DNA from: Mycolicibacterium peregrinum | Lineage (GTDB): Bacteria > Actinomycetota > Actinomycetes > Mycobacteriales > Mycobacteriaceae | Length of the DNA: 64,000 nucleotides | Reading direction: 5' to 3' | NCBI RefSeq assembly: GCF_002102345.1 | Contig: NZ_LQPP01000018.1 | Location: 124,001-188,000 of the forward strand | Part shown: positions 54,731 through 63,085 of the stretch, piece after piece | How positions within the stretch are numbered: the first letter of the stretch is position 1 | Layout: every line of letters starts with the position of its first letter | Notes under the pieces: generated by a model | Seen by the model: only the letters and a program-made list of their open reading frames with translations | What the model was told of the DNA's origin: nothing | Databases searched by the model: none | Position numbers and translations under genes: made by a program

Positions 54731-55186
54731 ATGCGCACCGACCCGTGGTCCGACGACGCCTGCCCGATCGCCCGCACCATGGCGGTGCTGGGGCAGCGGT
54801 GGGCCATCCTGATCATCCGTGAGGCATTGCTGGGCCGGTCCCGGTTCTCCGAGTTCCGGGAACGGCTGGGGGTGGCCTCCGATGTGCTGAGCGCGCGACT
54901 GGCCGAGCTGGTGGACGCCGGCATCCTGGCGGTCGAGGATTACCGGGAGCCCGGCGAGCGAACGCGCAGTCGCTACGTGCTCACCGACGCCGGGCATGAT
55001 CTGGTGCCGGTGCTCGCCGCGATGGGGCAGTGGGGTCACAAACACCGGGCCACCACCAAACGCCGCAGCTACCGGTTCATCGAGAAATCCACCGGTGAGC
55101 ATGCACTGGTGGTATTCCGGCGGCGTGACGGCGTCGGCGTAACCACCCGGGACGTCACCCTCATCGACACGCTCAACTCCGGATGA
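54731..55186 (+). CDS. HxlR-family (DUF24) transcription regulator
   Basis: A 151-residue winged-helix regulator of the HxlR group. The N-terminal DACPIARTMAVLGQRWAILIIREALLG contains the single conserved cysteine (~11) that in YodB/HypR-type members is oxidised by quinones, aldehydes or hypochlorite. Recognition region FSEFRERLGVASDVLSARLAELVDAGI (~38-65). The family is ~110 residues; the extra ~40 C-terminal residues (YRFIEKSTGEHALVVFRRRDG) are a short beta domain. Convergent with the downstream hydrolase (14-base overlap). Confidence 0.87.
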   Translation: MRTDPWSDDACPIARTMAVLGQRWAILIIREALLGRSRFSEFRERLGVASDVLSARLAELVDAGILAVEDYREPGERTRSRYVLTDAGHDLVPVLAAMGQWGHKHRATTKRRSYRFIEKSTGEHALVVFRRRDGVGVTTRDVTLIDTLNSG

Positions 55187-55994
55187 AGTCCAGCAGGTCG
55201 CGACCCAACTGCTGCTGATAGTCACCGTGAATCCCGTGCGAGGCACCCGGATACACGCGTAGGGTGCCGTACCGCACCAGCTCGATCGCCTTCGACGCTG
55301 CATCGTGGATCGGGACGATCTGATCATCGTCACCGTGGGCAATCAGGATCGGCACATCGAGGGCTCGAAGGTCCTCGGCCAGGTCGGTCTCCGAGAACGC
55401 TTTGACACAGTCGTACGCCGATGCCAGCCCTGCCTGCATGCCCTGCAGCCAGAAATGGTCGATCAATCCCTGTGAGACAGCGGCACCGTCCCGGTTGAAA
55501 CCGTAGAACGCCACCGCGAGTTCCCGCCAATACGCGGACCGGTCGGCCAGGACCCGGGCCCGGATGTCGTCGAACACCGACAGCGGTGTGCCCTCAGGGT
55601 TTTCCGCTGATGCCAGCATCACCGGTGGTACCGCGCCGACAGTGATCACCTTGCGCACCCGGCCAGTGCGGTGGCGCGCTGCGTACCGCACCACCTCGCC
55701 ACCTCCGGTGGAGTGCCCCACCACGACGACATCGGACAATCCGAGTCCGTCGATCAGAGCCGCCAGGTCTGCGGCGTAGGTGTCCATGTCGTTGCCCGAC
55801 CACGTCTGCTCGGACCGGCCATGCCCCCGCCGGTCATGAGCGATGGCACGGAAACCGTTGTCGGCAAGCAGTTTCAGCTCCACATCCCAGGCGTCGGCAC
55901 TGAGCGGCCAGCCATGACTGAAGACCACCGCCGGCCCGCTGCCCCAGTCCTTGTAGTACAGCTGTGCCCCGTCGGAGCCCTCCATATACGGCAT
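55173..55994 (-). CDS. alpha/beta hydrolase, non-haem chloroperoxidase-like
   Basis: A 273-residue alpha/beta hydrolase of the cofactor-free haloperoxidase/esterase group. Oxyanion HG in FSHGWPLSADAW (~30), nucleophile GHSTGGGEVVRYAARH (~94), Asp in IAHGDDDQIVP (~219) and His in GASHGIHGDY (~250). ATG 55994 chosen over an in-frame upstream ATG. It is divergent from the hydrolase operon at 56154, with one shared element in each direction between them. Confidence 0.85.
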   Translation of the reverse strand: MPYMEGSDGAQLYYKDWGSGPAVVFSHGWPLSADAWDVELKLLADNGFRAIAHDRRGHGRSEQTWSGNDMDTYAADLAALIDGLGLSDVVVVGHSTGGGEVVRYAARHRTGRVRKVITVGAVPPVMLASAENPEGTPLSVFDDIRARVLADRSAYWRELAVAFYGFNRDGAAVSQGLIDHFWLQGMQAGLASAYDCVKAFSETDLAEDLRALDVPILIAHGDDDQIVPIHDAASKAIELVRYGTLRVYPGASHGIHGDYQQQLGRDLLDFIRS

Positions 55995-56026
55995 GGCTGC
56001 AAGTCTGACCTCAAGCACCCGATTGG

Positions 56027-56043
56027 GTCATCCGTCAAACGAC
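56027..56043 (-). promoter_or_regulatory. 17-bp shared element, copy 3
   Basis: Minus strand reads GTCGTTTGACGGATGAC, 14 of 17 matches. It ends 32 bases before the start of the chloroperoxidase-like gene. Confidence 0.55.
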
Positions 56044-56079
56044 CATCGCCAGGTGCTACCGCGTCCTCTCGGCTGCGTG

Positions 56080-56096
56080 GTCAATTGACGGATACC
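56080..56096 (+). promoter_or_regulatory. 17-bp shared element, copy 4
   Basis: GTCAATTGACGGATACC, 16 of 17 matches; its first ten bases are a perfect palindrome. It ends 57 bases before the hydrolase start at 56154. Confidence 0.6.
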
Positions 56097-56153
56097 CACG
56101 GAGGGTCGAGGGTCCCGAGGCTGGTGTCATCGACAACGGCAGGGAGATTCCAG

Positions 56154-57017
56154 ATGACGGACGTCGTCACCGCGGTGGGCGCCGCACACGCACTCAACCT
56201 CGACATCGAGGTCGACGGCGAACGGTTCGCATATCGGCGCGTCGGTAACCCATCAGCCACGGTGCCCCCATTGGTGCTCCTCCAGCATTTCCGCGGCAAC
56301 CTCGACTACTGGGACCCGGCACTGCTCGACGTTCTGGCCGCCGACCGTGAGGTGATCACCGTCGACCTGCGCGGTGTCGGTGGCTCCACCGGGACCACCC
56401 CCGACAACGTCACGGATATGGCGCGCGACGCCCTGAAGTTCATCGATGCGCTGGGCATCGCCACGGTGGACCTGCTGGGCTTCTCACTCGGTGGCCACAT
56501 CGCCCAGGAGATCGCCCTGGTGCGCCCGCGGTTGCCGCGCCGACTGGTGCTCGCGGGCACCGCGCCGCAGGGTGCCCCCGATCTGCACCGCTGGTCCGAG
56601 GACGTCTACACATACGCCTGCGCCGACGAGATCACCGCCGAGGGATTCATCGCGCTGTTCTTCTCCGGCTCCGACCAGAGCGTCCAACGAGGCCGGGAGT
56701 ACCTGGCCCGCACCCATGCCCGCGACACCGACCGTGACCCTGAAACCAGTCTGGCCTGCCGTGATGCGCAGTACCAGGCCCTGATGACCTGGGGTATCCC
56801 GGAATCGTCAAAACTGGAGCGGCTTTCGGCCATCACCCAGCCGACGCTGGTCGCCGACGGCGACAACGACACCATGATGTCCACCAAGAACAGCTACCTG
56901 CTGGCGGAGAAGATCCGCGGCGCCCAGCTGCGGATCTACCCCGACGCAGGCCACGGATTCCTCGACCAGTACCCGGCCGAGTTCGGCCAGCACATCCGCC
57001 AATTCCTCGGCCGTTAA
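56154..57017 (+). CDS. alpha/beta hydrolase
   Basis: A 287-residue alpha/beta hydrolase with nucleophile GFSLGGHIAQEIAL (~108), acid in ADGDNDTMM (~238) and His in AGHGFLDQYP (~267). The oxyanion region reads LQHFRGNLDYWDP rather than HG. Related to the hydrolase at 58136 (shared H-W/Y-W-D-P and D-R-E/E-R-E-V-I patterns), so the two are probably an old duplication. Followed after 9 bases by the gene at 57027 with which it forms an operon. Confidence 0.85.
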   Translation: MTDVVTAVGAAHALNLDIEVDGERFAYRRVGNPSATVPPLVLLQHFRGNLDYWDPALLDVLAADREVITVDLRGVGGSTGTTPDNVTDMARDALKFIDALGIATVDLLGFSLGGHIAQEIALVRPRLPRRLVLAGTAPQGAPDLHRWSEDVYTYACADEITAEGFIALFFSGSDQSVQRGREYLARTHARDTDRDPETSLACRDAQYQALMTWGIPESSKLERLSAITQPTLVADGDNDTMMSTKNSYLLAEKIRGAQLRIYPDAGHGFLDQYPAEFGQHIRQFLGR

Positions 57018-57026
57018 GGAGAACTC

Positions 57027-57746
57027 ATGACCGACCTGCTCACCACTGTCCTGAACACCTACGGCGGAGTCGACCGCTGGCGCGAACTGACCTCGGTCAC
57101 CGCACACAAGCGGTTCGGCGGCGCCATCTGGGACATCAAGGCCGTCCCCGGGATCGTCGACGACGGTGAGATCACCGTCTGGATCAAAGACCAACGCACT
57201 TCGCTGGGGCCCTTCACCGCGCCGGATCTGAAGACCGCCTACACCCCGCAGCGGGTGGGTATCGAGACAACAGACGGGGACGTGGTGGAGGTACTCGACG
57301 ACCCGCGCGCGTCATTTTCCGGACACACCCTCGAAACACCTTGGACCACATTGCAGTTGGCGTACTTCACCGGGTATGCCATGTGGACCTACACCGCCGA
57401 ACCGTTCAACCTCACCTTCCCCGGAGTGCGTGCCGAAGAAGGTGAACCCTGGACCGAGGACGGGCAGCGGTGGCGCACGCTGCACGTCGACTATCCCGAC
57501 ACCATCGCCACCCACAGCCCGCACCAGATCCTCTACGTCGATGCCGACGGATTGATCCGGCGACGCGACTACCAGGTCGACATTGCCGGGGGATCCCCGG
57601 GCGCGCACTACATCTCGGATTTCGATGAGATCGACGGTCTGGTGATCCCACGTACCCGGATGATCTACGTCCGCGACGCCGACAACCACCCGGTCCCAGA
57701 GCAACTCGTGGTGTCCATCGAACTGACTGACCTCACCTTGGGCTGA
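57027..57746 (+). CDS. conserved protein of unknown function
   Basis: A 239-residue protein with AAGGAG-type site before the ATG. No family recognised. Mostly beta-rich (GEITVWIKDQRTSLGPF; GQRWRTLHVDYPDT; ILYVDADGLIRRRDYQVDI), reminiscent of lipoprotein-carrier-like or outer-surface beta-barrel sandwiches, but without a signal peptide. Found downstream of a hydrolase with 9-base spacing, so function is probably linked to that enzyme. Confidence 0.7.
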   Translation: MTDLLTTVLNTYGGVDRWRELTSVTAHKRFGGAIWDIKAVPGIVDDGEITVWIKDQRTSLGPFTAPDLKTAYTPQRVGIETTDGDVVEVLDDPRASFSGHTLETPWTTLQLAYFTGYAMWTYTAEPFNLTFPGVRAEEGEPWTEDGQRWRTLHVDYPDTIATHSPHQILYVDADGLIRRRDYQVDIAGGSPGAHYISDFDEIDGLVIPRTRMIYVRDADNHPVPEQLVVSIELTDLTLG

Positions 57747-57789
57747 GGGCTGACATGTTCACGCGCCTCATCGCACTGAAACTCCGCGG

Positions 57790-58074
57790 CAACGGATCGT
57801 CCGGGTCACCATCGCCGACGGCTCCATCACACCGATCGTCACCGGGCTGGCCACCTTCCCGGACGGCATCGTGGTGGACACCGACCGGCGCCACATCTAC
57901 TGGACGAACATGGGCGCTCCGGGCCTGCCCGCCGACCACCCGCTGCAGGGGGAGGACGATCTCGACTTCTGGCTGCGACGGCGGCGGTGTGCTCGATCAA
58001 CCGCGTCGTCAGAATCCTGCGGCTCCTGCTCGGCGCCGCGGTGGAAAGCCACGGTGGTGATGGTCATTTGACGG
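57790..58074 (+). pseudogene. decayed YWTD/SMP-30-like beta-propeller gene
   Basis: This stretch still encodes a recognisable propeller blade: VTIADGSITPIVTGLATFPD, then DTDRRHIYWTNMGAPG. It has no proper start or upstream blades, and the frame breaks after about position 57975, where a continuing GSVxSI-type strand can only be read in another frame. Stops follow at once. It is best read as a truncated, frameshifted remnant; it occupies most of the 389-base gap between two functional genes. Confidence 0.65.
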
Positions 58075-58079
58075 ATACC
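58063..58079 (+). promoter_or_regulatory. 17-bp shared element, copy 5 (reference copy)
   Basis: GTCATTTGACGGATACC, used here as the reference. It overlaps the end of the decayed propeller gene and ends 56 bases before the hydrolase start at 58136. Confidence 0.6.
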
Positions 58080-58135
58080 GCACCAGACCGCCCGATGTGA
58101 ACGTCGAATGAGATTCCAACCAGAAGGGAACCACG

Positions 58136-58966
58136 ATGCCATACCTGTCCGATCAGGCCGACGACCGTTTCGTCGGTGGGCCTGAGGGGGAACGCTTCCA
58201 CTACCGCCGCTTCGGTAGGCCCGGGACGGTTCCGCTCGTGCTGTGCATGAGGCTGCGCGGCACGATCGACCACTGGGATCCGAAGTTGCTCGATGAACTG
58301 GCCGCCGAACGTGAGGTCATCGTGTTCGACAACCGGGGGACCAGCGCATCCAGTGGACCCGCGCCCACCACTATCGACGGCCTCGCCGACGGCGGGATCG
58401 CGTTCATCCGCGCGTTGGGCCTGCCCCAGGTCGACGTGCTCGGCTGGTCGCTGGGTGGGATTGTCGCGCAGGGCATCGCATTGCGGGCCCCGGAGCTGGT
58501 GCGCCGCTTGATTGTTGCGGGCAGCACCCCGGCCGGGGTGCCCGAGCAGCCGGCGCCCGGGCCTCGGGTCGGCGAAATCCTCGGTCACGCGGTCAACGAT
58601 GACGAGGACTACTTGTATCTCTTCTTTCCGGAGACCGACGAGGGCCGGTCGGCGGGTATGGTGTCGTTGCGTCGTTTGGACACTCGGCTCGGGCACTCGC
58701 ATGCTGCGGTCCAGCCGGACACCTACCGCGCGCAGCTTGGCGCCATCGCCGCATTTGGCGGGTACTATGACCGGCTCGCCGAGCTGAAGCTGCCGGTGCT
58801 GGTGGCCAACGGTGCACACGATGTGATGATCAATTCCTATGCCAGCTACGCGATGTCGCAGCGTCTGCCCGATGCCAAGGTGTTGCTCTACAGTGATGCC
58901 GGACATGGATTCCTGTTCCAGCACATCACCGATTTCGCCCACGACATCAACCGGTTCCTGGGCTGA
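58136..58966 (+). CDS. alpha/beta hydrolase
   Basis: A 276-residue alpha/beta hydrolase: nucleophile GWSLGGIVAQGIAL (~102), acid in ANGAHDVMI (~223), His in AGHGFLFQH (~254). AGAAGGGA ribosome site before the ATG. Paralogue of the hydrolase at 56154. No substrate can be assigned. Confidence 0.85.
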   Translation: MPYLSDQADDRFVGGPEGERFHYRRFGRPGTVPLVLCMRLRGTIDHWDPKLLDELAAEREVIVFDNRGTSASSGPAPTTIDGLADGGIAFIRALGLPQVDVLGWSLGGIVAQGIALRAPELVRRLIVAGSTPAGVPEQPAPGPRVGEILGHAVNDDEDYLYLFFPETDEGRSAGMVSLRRLDTRLGHSHAAVQPDTYRAQLGAIAAFGGYYDRLAELKLPVLVANGAHDVMINSYASYAMSQRLPDAKVLLYSDAGHGFLFQHITDFAHDINRFLG

Positions 58967-58969
58967 GCG

Positions 58970-59588
58970 TCATAAAAGCCATCAGTCAAAACGAACTCGG
59001 TGGACCTGACGTACTGCACGACGTCGACGTCGACGTCGACCGCCCCGAACCGGGTCTGGGCCAGATTCTGGTACGGGTGCGCGACGCAGGGGTGAATCCT
59101 GTCGACACCATGAACCGCGAGAGCGGGGTGTTGGTCGGAGGCGCCACCGTTCGTGCTGAAACCGGACAACCTGGACCATGTGCACGCCGCGGCGCTGCCC
59201 CTGGCGGGGCTGAGCGTGGCGGGCCTTGGTGGATACCGCCCACGTCGCCGAGGGAAGCCGTGTGCTGATCACCGCTCCGGCCGGCGGGGCGGGACACTTG
59301 GCCGTACAGATCGCCAAGGCCTCCGGAGCGTCTGTCATCGGGATGACGGTGCCCGACGCGGAAGGTCACGTGCGGTCTCTGGGCGCAGATGAAGTGATCG
59401 ATTACACCACAACAGAGTTCGCTGGCCGGCTGTTCGTCGAGGCGGACCGGCTGGGACTCACCGCGCTCGCCACCCTCGTCACGGCCGGGAAACTCAGGCG
59501 CACGATCGCGGCGACGTTCCCGCTGGAACATGCGGGGGAGGCGCAGTCCTACCGGGCCATTTCCGGCAAGGTGGTGCTCACCCTCTGA
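58970..59588 (+). pseudogene. broken NADP-dependent quinone oxidoreductase
   Basis: Three pieces of one MDR enzyme lie in three frames: the N-terminal KAISQNELGGPDVL...ILVRVRDAGVNPVDTMNRE, then PDNLDHVHAAALPLAGLSV, then the cofactor domain VDTAHVAEGSRVLITAPAGGAGHLAVQIAKASG to the end SGKVVLTL. The first junction (~59140) and a second at ~59220 are frameshifts, the former with loss of the segment in between. A further deletion follows DEVIDYTTTEFAG. The expected start codon position reads GTC. Clearly non-functional. Confidence 0.85.
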
Positions 59589-59591
59589 CGC

Positions 59592-59649
59592 CGAGCAGAC
59601 GCTCCGGTAACCGTTGTCGCGCGTTCCGGGGTACCGGAGCGTCTGCTCG
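59592..59649. terminator. 18-bp perfect inverted repeat, convergent terminator candidate
   Basis: Arms 59592-59609 and 59632-59649 (CGAGCAGACGCTCCGGTA and its exact complement) around a 22-base loop. It lies between the broken oxidoreductase and the minus-strand TPM gene, 14 bases past the stop of the latter. GC-rich stems without U-tracts are common mycobacterial terminators, but this one is unusually long. Confidence 0.6.
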
Positions 59650-59663
59650 CCAAGGAAACGCGC

Positions 59664-61691
59664 CTAGAAGCGCCCGCCACCGCCGCTGTAGCTGCGGCCC
59701 GACGAATGTGACGAGCCGCCGTAGGAGGTCGGACGGCCCATACCGCGACCGCCGCCGTACCCACCACCGAAGCCGCCGCCGAAACCGCCACCGCCGCCAC
59801 GGAGGATGTTGCCGATGAGGATGCCGCCGAGCACGGCGCCCATGTCGGAGCCGCCACCCCCGCCGTACTGCGAGGTGTAGGACCGCTGCGCGGCCCGCAC
59901 GTCGTCGTTGGCCAGGCCCTGCGCCTGTGCGGCCAGCGTCGAGGCCCCGTTCGCGTGCGCCACCGCCTCGTTCGGATTCGCGGCCCGCTTGGCCTCGGCG
60001 GCCTGAAGCTGCCGCTGCGCCTCGGCTAGCCGGGTGCGGGCCTCCGGCCCGATGCTGCCGCGCCGGGTCTCGATGAAGTCCGACACCGCCTTGATCCGTG
60101 ACTGGGCGGTGAACAGTGCCTGCTCCAGCGCGCGGGCCAGCCGCTCGGCGGCCTCCTGCTGCTCATGCACCCCGGCCAGCAGCTGATCGAGTTCGGCATC
60201 GGCCTTGGTGAGCCGGGTGAACGTGCCCAGCGGATCGGACTTGCCGTTGGCCCTTGCGTCATCGGCAGCCTTGACGGCGGCGTCCCGGGCCGTGCTGAGC
60301 TTGTCGGCCTGCGGTGTACCCGATTGCGCCAGCAGTGAAGTCGCCTGATCGATACCGGCCTGGATGTCGGTGATGGCCGCGGGCAGCTCGGCCAGCGCCC
60401 GGTTGATGTCGGAAGCCGCGCTGTCCACGGCGTCGAGCAGGACGCGGGTCTGGTCGAGCGAGGATTCGGCTGAGCGCACCGCGTCCACCAGTGCGGTCTG
60501 ATCGGTGGCGGGCCGCGACACCAGGTTGCGGGCGGTGGTGATGTTGCGGTCCGCGAACGCCAGCCGCTCCTTGGCGGTTTCGACGTTGGTCTCCACCGAA
60601 CGTAGCGCCGCCGCGTCGAACTGGGTGTGGAGTTTGTCCAGGGTCTCGCGGGCAGGCTCGAGGCGGGCGGTCAGGCCGACCATCTGCTGGGTCATGTTGT
60701 CGAGCCGGGCCGGAGCGTTGATCACCAGATCGCGTAGCTGTTCGAAGGCTTGACTCTGGGCTTCCAGCTCACGGTCGGCCCTGGCCGCAGACACCACGAC
60801 CTGCGTCAACAGCTGACGCTGCTGCAGCGGCGTCTCGGGGGCATCGTCGTCGAGGGTCTGACGCACATTGAAGGCTTGAGCCAGAGCTTTTTTCGCGTTT
60901 TCCAGGGCCGCGCTGAACGGTTCGGTGCGGTTCGCGCCGAACTCCTCGACCGCCAGTTCCAATTCGGCCGCACTGGTGCGTACGGCATTGTCGACGTCGA
61001 CGACGATCGAACGGGAAAGCTCGTCGAGCGCCTCCAGCGGCACCGACGCCAACGCGTTGGCGTCGGTCGGATCGACACGTTTGGCGGCCTCGAATTCGGC
61101 GCGGCGACGCTTGGCCCGCCGCCGCCGGGCCCACCACCACACCAGTCCGAACAGCACCAGCACCACACCGATGCCGATCAACATCGCAGACCATGACACG
61201 CCGGGCGTGGCAACCGGTTTGGTGGCCGGTTCGGTCCTCAGGCCGTTTGCGGCGGCGATCGCGGCGCCGGCCCAGTCCTGGCGTCGCAGCGCCGGTTCGA
61301 CGCTGTCGCGCCGGATCTCTTCGGCCCTGGCATTGCCGCCGGGAAGCGTGTCGGGAACCTGGAAGGAATAGGCGCGGTCCTTGGTGGCCACCGCGAGCAA
61401 CGCGTCGTCATCGCCCAGATCGCTGAGCCGGATGGTGTTCTGGGCCCAGCCCAGGTAGTTCTGCCCGGAGAAGTCTTCGACGAGCACCACCCACAGCTGA
61501 ACGTGTTTGGTGTCGTAGAGCTGGTCGAGGGCGCGTTCCACACTCGCCCGCTGGGTCGGTGACAGCACCCCCGCGTTGTCGGTGAGTTGCGTGGCCAGGC
61601 GCAGCGGCGGCTCGGCGGTCGCCCCCGGGGCCACCAGCAGCCCGGTCATCATGATCGCGAGCAGCATGGAGAGCAGACGGGCGATACGCAT
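59664..61691 (-). CDS. secreted/membrane TPM-domain protein (Rv2345-like)
   Basis: A 675-residue protein. Signal peptide (IARLLSMLLAIMMTGLLVAPGATA, ~2-26), TPM (YgcG-type) domain (~35-155, with DNAGVLSPTQRASVERALDQ and LGDDDALLAVATKDRAYSF), a transmembrane helix (~170-190) followed by a basic WWARRRRAKRRR segment, long Ala/Glu/Gln-rich helical region likely coiled coil (~200-600), and a Gly/Ser-rich tail (GGGGSDMGAVLGGILIGNILRGGGGG). TPM domains bind metal or phosphate in membrane-protein quality control. It precedes dgt divergently, as Rv2345 does near dgt in M. tuberculosis. The ATG at 61691 was chosen in front of the signal peptide. Confidence 0.85.
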   Translation of the reverse strand: MRIARLLSMLLAIMMTGLLVAPGATAEPPLRLATQLTDNAGVLSPTQRASVERALDQLYDTKHVQLWVVLVEDFSGQNYLGWAQNTIRLSDLGDDDALLAVATKDRAYSFQVPDTLPGGNARAEEIRRDSVEPALRRQDWAGAAIAAANGLRTEPATKPVATPGVSWSAMLIGIGVVLVLFGLVWWWARRRRAKRRRAEFEAAKRVDPTDANALASVPLEALDELSRSIVVDVDNAVRTSAAELELAVEEFGANRTEPFSAALENAKKALAQAFNVRQTLDDDAPETPLQQRQLLTQVVVSAARADRELEAQSQAFEQLRDLVINAPARLDNMTQQMVGLTARLEPARETLDKLHTQFDAAALRSVETNVETAKERLAFADRNITTARNLVSRPATDQTALVDAVRSAESSLDQTRVLLDAVDSAASDINRALAELPAAITDIQAGIDQATSLLAQSGTPQADKLSTARDAAVKAADDARANGKSDPLGTFTRLTKADAELDQLLAGVHEQQEAAERLARALEQALFTAQSRIKAVSDFIETRRGSIGPEARTRLAEAQRQLQAAEAKRAANPNEAVAHANGASTLAAQAQGLANDDVRAAQRSYTSQYGGGGGSDMGAVLGGILIGNILRGGGGGFGGGFGGGYGGGRGMGRPTSYGGSSHSSGRSYSGGGGRF

Positions 61692-61750
61692 GACCGTCAA
61701 TCTAGTGTGCTGCAGGGGCGGCGCGTCGCTTCCTGGCAGACTGTGCGTCG

Positions 61751-63025
61751 GTGAACGGGGAATCGCAGTCCTGGTATGACGACTTCGACCGGCAACGTCT
61801 GGTGGCCGAGTCGCCGAAGGGTGCTGCGCTGCCCGGGACCGCCACCGAGCACCGCACCGATTTCGCCCGCGATCGGGCCCGCGTGCTGCACAGCGCGGCG
61901 CTGCGGCGGCTGGCCGACAAGACCCAGGTCGTCGGGCCCCGGCACGGCGACACCCCGCGCACCCGCCTCACCCACTCACTCGAGGTGGCCCAGATCGGGC
62001 GGGGCATGGCGATCGGACTCGGTTGCGATGCGGACCTGGTGGATCTGGCCGGGCTGGCCCACGACATCGGACATCCGCCATACGGGCACAACGGTGAGCG
62101 TGCGCTCGACGAGATCGCCAAACCGTTCGGCGGGTTCGAGGGCAATGCGCAGAACTTCCGGATCCTCACCCGGCTGGAGCCCAAAGTTCTTGACGCCGAA
62201 GGCCGTTCGGCCGGGCTCAACCTGACGCGGGCCGCGCTGGACGCGGTGGCGAAGTATCCGTGGCCGAGCTTCGGCACCCGCCGCAAGTACGGCTTCTACG
62301 ACGACGACGCGGAGGCCGCCGCGTGGATGCGGGCCGATGCCCCCGCCGAGCGGCCGTGCCTGGAAGCCCAGGTGATGGACTGGGCCGACGACGTCGCGTA
62401 TTCGGTGCACGACGTCGAGGACGGCGTCATCTCCGGCCGGATCGATCTGCGGGTGCTCGGCGATCCCGATGCCGCCGCCTCGCTCGCGGAACTCGGCTCC
62501 AGAAACTTTCCGAGCGTCAGCCACGACGATCTGCTGGCCGCCGCCGAGCGGCTGTCCCACCTACCGGTATTGGCCTCGGCCGGAAAATACGATGGCACCC
62601 TGGCGGCCTCGGTCGCGCTGAAGACGATGACGAGCGAGCTCGTCGGGCGGTTCGCCAATGCGGCGATCACCCAGACCCGGGCGGTCGCCGGCGGAGCGCC
62701 GGTACGGCGTTTTGCTGCCGACCTTGCCGTGCCTCCGCTGGTGCGGGCCGAGGTGGTGTTGCTCAAGATGCTGGCGCTGCAGTTCATCATGTCCGATCAC
62801 CGGCACCTGCAGATCCAGGCCGATCAGCGCACTCTGGTCCACGAGGTTGCGCTGGCGTTGTGGGCGCAGGCCCCGAGCAGCCTGGACCCGCAGTTCGCGC
62901 CCGAGTTCGACCTCGCTGCCGATGACGGTGCCCGGCTGCGCGTGGTGGTCGATCAGATCGCGTCCTACACCGAGAGCCGGCTGGAACGCGTGCACGAGGC
63001 ACGCTCGCCCAGACCGCTGGGATAG
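61751..63025 (+). CDS. dgt: Dgt: deoxyguanosinetriphosphate triphosphohydrolase-like protein
   Basis: HD-domain dNTP triphosphohydrolase, 424 residues. The metal site is intact: His in [14 protein letters not shown] (~76), HD in [16 protein letters not shown] (~105) and the later Asp in [14 protein letters not shown] (~215). It removes triphosphate from dNTPs. GTG start; divergent from the TPM gene. In other mycobacteria dnaG follows directly, but here a hydrolase gene intervenes. Confidence 0.93.
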   Translation: MNGESQSWYDDFDRQRLVAESPKGAALPGTATEHRTDFARDRARVLHSAALRRLADKTQVVGPRHGDTPRTRLTHSLEVAQIGRGMAIGLGCDADLVDLAGLAHDIGHPPYGHNGERALDEIAKPFGGFEGNAQNFRILTRLEPKVLDAEGRSAGLNLTRAALDAVAKYPWPSFGTRRKYGFYDDDAEAAAWMRADAPAERPCLEAQVMDWADDVAYSVHDVEDGVISGRIDLRVLGDPDAAASLAELGSRNFPSVSHDDLLAAAERLSHLPVLASAGKYDGTLAASVALKTMTSELVGRFANAAITQTRAVAGGAPVRRFAADLAVPPLVRAEVVLLKMLALQFIMSDHRHLQIQADQRTLVHEVALALWAQAPSSLDPQFAPEFDLAADDGARLRVVVDQIASYTESRLERVHEARSPRPLG

Positions 63026-63058
63026 CTGCACCGACAACCTGCCCGGCGCCGAATGCCG

Positions 63059-63081
63059 GCCCGGGTCGACATTTCCCGGGC
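63059..63081. terminator. hairpin between dgt and convergent hydrolase
   Basis: GCCCGGG (63059-63065) pairs perfectly with CCCGGGC (63075-63081) around a 9-base loop, in the 60-base gap between convergent stops. Placement fits a bidirectional terminator. Confidence 0.5.
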
Positions 63082-63085
63082 AGCG

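Noticed and set aside
58978..58994. Sixth copy of the 17-bp shared element (minus strand)
   Set aside because: Only 11 of 17 matches, and it lies inside the coding remnant of the oxidoreductase N-terminus, where codon constraints explain the resemblance.
59020..59042. GACGTC triplet-like repeat
   Set aside because: Short 6-bp repetition within the oxidoreductase remnant encoding alternating Asp-Val; ordinary low-complexity coding sequence.
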